Source of the DNA: Sedimentisphaerales bacterium
GTDB lineage: Bacteria; Planctomycetota; Phycisphaerae; Sedimentisphaerales; SM23-30
Length of the DNA stretch: 8,568 bases
Assembly (NCBI GenBank): GCA_030640865.1
Contig: DAOWIP010000131.1
Coordinates: forward strand, 1 to 8,568
Direction of reading: 5' to 3'
The stretch's first letter is position 1. Every line of letters begins with the position of its first letter. Positions 7,214 through 8,568 of the stretch are shown one piece after another. The position numbers and the translations under genes were made by a program. Under the pieces are notes generated by a model. That model was not told the origin of the DNA. It did no database searches and saw only the letters and a program-made list of their open reading frames with translations.

Positions 7214-8338
7214 ATGGCCAACAAGTTCGGAAATACACTGATCAAGCAGGCTCTGGATTATCACCGGCTGGGCTGGTGCGTGATCCCTATTCCGCAAAGG
7301 CAAAAGGCGGCCCGGATTAAATGGAAACGGTTTCAGTCCAATCGGCCGGATGAGGCCCAGTTGAGAAAATGGTTTCAAAACAACCACTCAAATATTGCTG
7401 TGATATTAGGTGATGTCTCCGGCGGGCTGACCTGCCGGGACTTTGATGCTATGACGGAGTATGAAACCTGGACGGCTGGCTTTCCCGATCTGGCCCGGAC
7501 GTTACCCACGGTTCAGACCGCAAAAGGGATGCACGTTTATTTTGAGGGACACGTTAAGGGCATAAGACATATTGCCAATGGTGAATTACGGGGCAGTGGT
7601 GGTTACTGCCTTCTGCCCAATTCGGTTCACCCGGACGGTCCAATTTATCAATGGAAGATTCCACTTAAAAACGGCAATCTGCTTGTTCTCGACCCAAAAC
7701 TTGCAGGATTTATGCCTGATGTTACAGAGAAGACAGAGAATACGGAGCAAACAGAGAAAACTGAAGCAATAATAGGGGGAAATGAAGTTGAAAAAGCCAT
7801 AATAGAAACACTGCCTCAAGAATATGGTACGCGAAATCGAAAAATCTTTGAATTGGCCCGCTATCTCAAATCATTGCCTCAGTATAATGGAGCCAACCCT
7901 AAAGATTTGCGTGAAATTGTAGAGCAATGGCATAAATCAGCCTTGCCGAACATCAGGACTAAAGAATTTGAGGAAACCTGGATTGATTTTTTAAAAGGTT
8001 GGGGTAGAATCAAACACCCGAAAGGAGAAGAACCTATGGCACAGATTTTTCAATCAGCAATCGAGATGGAACTTCCGGCAATAGTGATCCAAAAATATCC
8101 AGACAATAAAAATCTTCAATTGCTTGCTTGCCTGTGTAATGAATTACAGCGGGCAACGGGAGATAATCCATTTTATCTCTCGGCCAGAACAGCGGGCAGG
8201 CTCCTTAAAGTTTCACCCATGTCAGCCAATCGCTGGCTTTTTCTGCTGGAGTCGGACGGGATTATCAAAGTCATCCGCAAGGGTGGGACAGCCCAGACGG
8301 CCAGAAAAGCTACCCGGTATAAATATATTCCAAATTAA
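7214..8338 (+). CDS. Bifunctional DNA primase/polymerase (PrimPol) with C-terminal wHTH
   Basis: A 374-residue replication protein. Residues about 10-165 form an archaeo-eukaryotic primase-polymerase domain (Prim-Pol, PF09250 type): GWCVIPIP (20-27), the metal-binding pair in CRDFD (Asp76, Asp78), GMHVYF with His107 (105-110), and GGYCLLPNSVHPDG (129-142). These suggest it can prime and extend DNA for element replication. A linker of five TEx repeats (171-185) leads to a helical region. Residues about 318-372 resemble a winged helix (YLSARTAGRLLKVSPMSANR, then the SDGIIKVIRKG wing), possibly for origin binding. No helicase domain is fused, so a helicase must come from the host or from elsewhere. 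It follows the four-cysteine gene by 39 bases. The start is fixed by an in-frame TAA nine bases upstream (7205-7207), although no strong ribosome binding site is seen. Confidence 0.88.
   Translation: MANKFGNTLIKQALDYHRLGWCVIPIPQRQKAARIKWKRFQSNRPDEAQLRKWFQNNHSNIAVILGDVSGGLTCRDFDAMTEYETWTAGFPDLARTLPTVQTAKGMHVYFEGHVKGIRHIANGELRGSGGYCLLPNSVHPDGPIYQWKIPLKNGNLLVLDPKLAGFMPDVTEKTENTEQTEKTEAIIGGNEVEKAIIETLPQEYGTRNRKIFELARYLKSLPQYNGANPKDLREIVEQWHKSALPNIRTKEFEETWIDFLKGWGRIKHPKGEEPMAQIFQSAIEMELPAIVIQKYPDNKNLQLLACLCNELQRATGDNPFYLSARTAGRLLKVSPMSANRWLFLLESDGIIKVIRKGGTAQTARKATRYKYIPN
7724..7768 (+). repeat. Five-copy 9-base tandem repeat inside the PrimPol linker
   Basis: Five consecutive 9-base units of the form ACAGAGAAN, with drift in copies 3 and 5, encode Thr-Glu-X five times (TEK, TEN, TEQ, TEK, TEA). 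The unit is a multiple of three, so gain or loss of copies would change linker length without breaking the frame. It lies between the catalytic domain and the helical/winged-helix half. Confidence 0.8.
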
Positions 8339-8350
8339 AATGAATAACAC

Positions 8351-8379
8351 TTGACAATGCGCCATATATAGAGTATATT
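8351..8379 (+). promoter_or_regulatory. Near-consensus sigma-70 promoter for the terminal XRE gene
   Basis: A perfect -35 box TTGACA (8351-8356), a 17-base spacer, and TATATT (8374-8379, 5 of 6 to consensus). Transcription would start near 8386, at the GGAGA ribosome binding site itself, leaving a leader of only about 13 bases. It lies in the 60-base gap after the PrimPol stop, giving the XRE gene its own promoter. Confidence 0.75.
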
Positions 8380-8398
8380 TTGTTTGGAGACATCAAAA

Positions 8399-8568
8399 AT
8401 GATTTTGGAAAATATAAGAAAAGCGATAAAAAAATCAGGATTGTCCCGTTACCGCATAGCCAAGGATACGGGAATTGACCAATCGGTCCTTTTCCGAATT
8501 GTTAATGACGGTTCGTGCAATATCGAAACAGCGGATCGGCTCTGTCGATATTTGAACTTGGAATTAAA
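8399..8568 (+). CDS. XRE-family HTH regulator, 3' end beyond window
   Basis: The first 56 residues of a small helix-turn-helix protein, still open at the window edge. The pattern is typical: ENIRKAIKKSGLSRYRIAKD (helices 1-2), TGIDQSVLFRIVND (turn and recognition helix, about 25-38), then IETADRLCRYLNLEL. The start is well supported: ATG at 8399-8401 with GGAGA (8386-8390) eight bases upstream and a near-consensus promoter before it. It probably binds operators in this module, perhaps autoregulating, because the promoter is strong. It shares the minimal size and layout of the HTH gene at 6138-6350 but is clearly a different sequence. It could be the antitoxin of a pair whose partner lies outside the window, or an element repressor. 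Confidence 0.85.
   Translation, partial: MILENIRKAIKKSGLSRYRIAKDTGIDQSVLFRIVNDGSCNIETADRLCRYLNLEL

Noticed and set aside
7183..7320. A 45-codon plus-strand ORF overlapping the PrimPol start
   Set aside because: No ribosome binding site, and it overlaps the well-supported PrimPol frame, whose early motif GWCVIPIP lies in the shared region.

Overview
The window looks like part of a bacterial accessory region, probably an integrated mobile element carrying a defence cargo. The host is most likely a planctomycete-like bacterium of moderate GC. That guess comes from memory of gene architecture (a small AlpA-type excisionase ending in an AGCPxRDxW motif, a four-cysteine CPLYPYRPY protein, a stand-alone PrimPol with an RDFD motif, and tiny XRE regulators), not from any marker gene in the window.

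Left part (1-5630, genes on the minus strand): an apparently intact two-gene Type III restriction-modification operon, mod then res. The genes are joined by a TGATG stop/start overlap and end in a clear rho-independent terminator at 163-137. Mod has the beta-class motif order (DPPY, then a target-recognition region, then DPTCGSG). Res has the SF2 helicase motifs and a C-terminal PD-(D/E)XK nuclease. The target-recognition part of mod is strikingly AT-rich inside GC-rich flanks, which suggests a swapped specificity domain. Bases 1-321 hold no convincing gene, only the terminator and a nested inverted repeat.

Middle (5631-6137): about 500 bases without a convincing gene, containing short inverted repeats and a TGACATGTCA palindrome.

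Right part (6138-8568): a control and replication module. A 70-aa HTH regulator (minus strand) diverges across an AT-rich, palindrome-containing spacer from a plus-strand cluster. This cluster holds a 15-codon leader ORF, an AlpA-like excisionase broken by one amber codon, a four-cysteine protein, a primase-polymerase with a C-terminal winged helix, and an XRE gene that runs off the window behind a near-consensus promoter. Inferred roles are that the two HTH proteins and the AlpA-like protein control excision or expression, the PrimPol starts replication, and the RM operon is the cargo. No integrase, capsid gene or attachment site is visible, so the element type (phage satellite, ICE/IME or prophage remnant) is not settled.

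Most distinctive observations: the amber codon replacing a conserved Trp, with the old ATGA gene junction still readable beyond it; the leader ORF whose G8 tract and ATGA overlap could couple or phase-vary the excisionase; and the mosaic mod gene.
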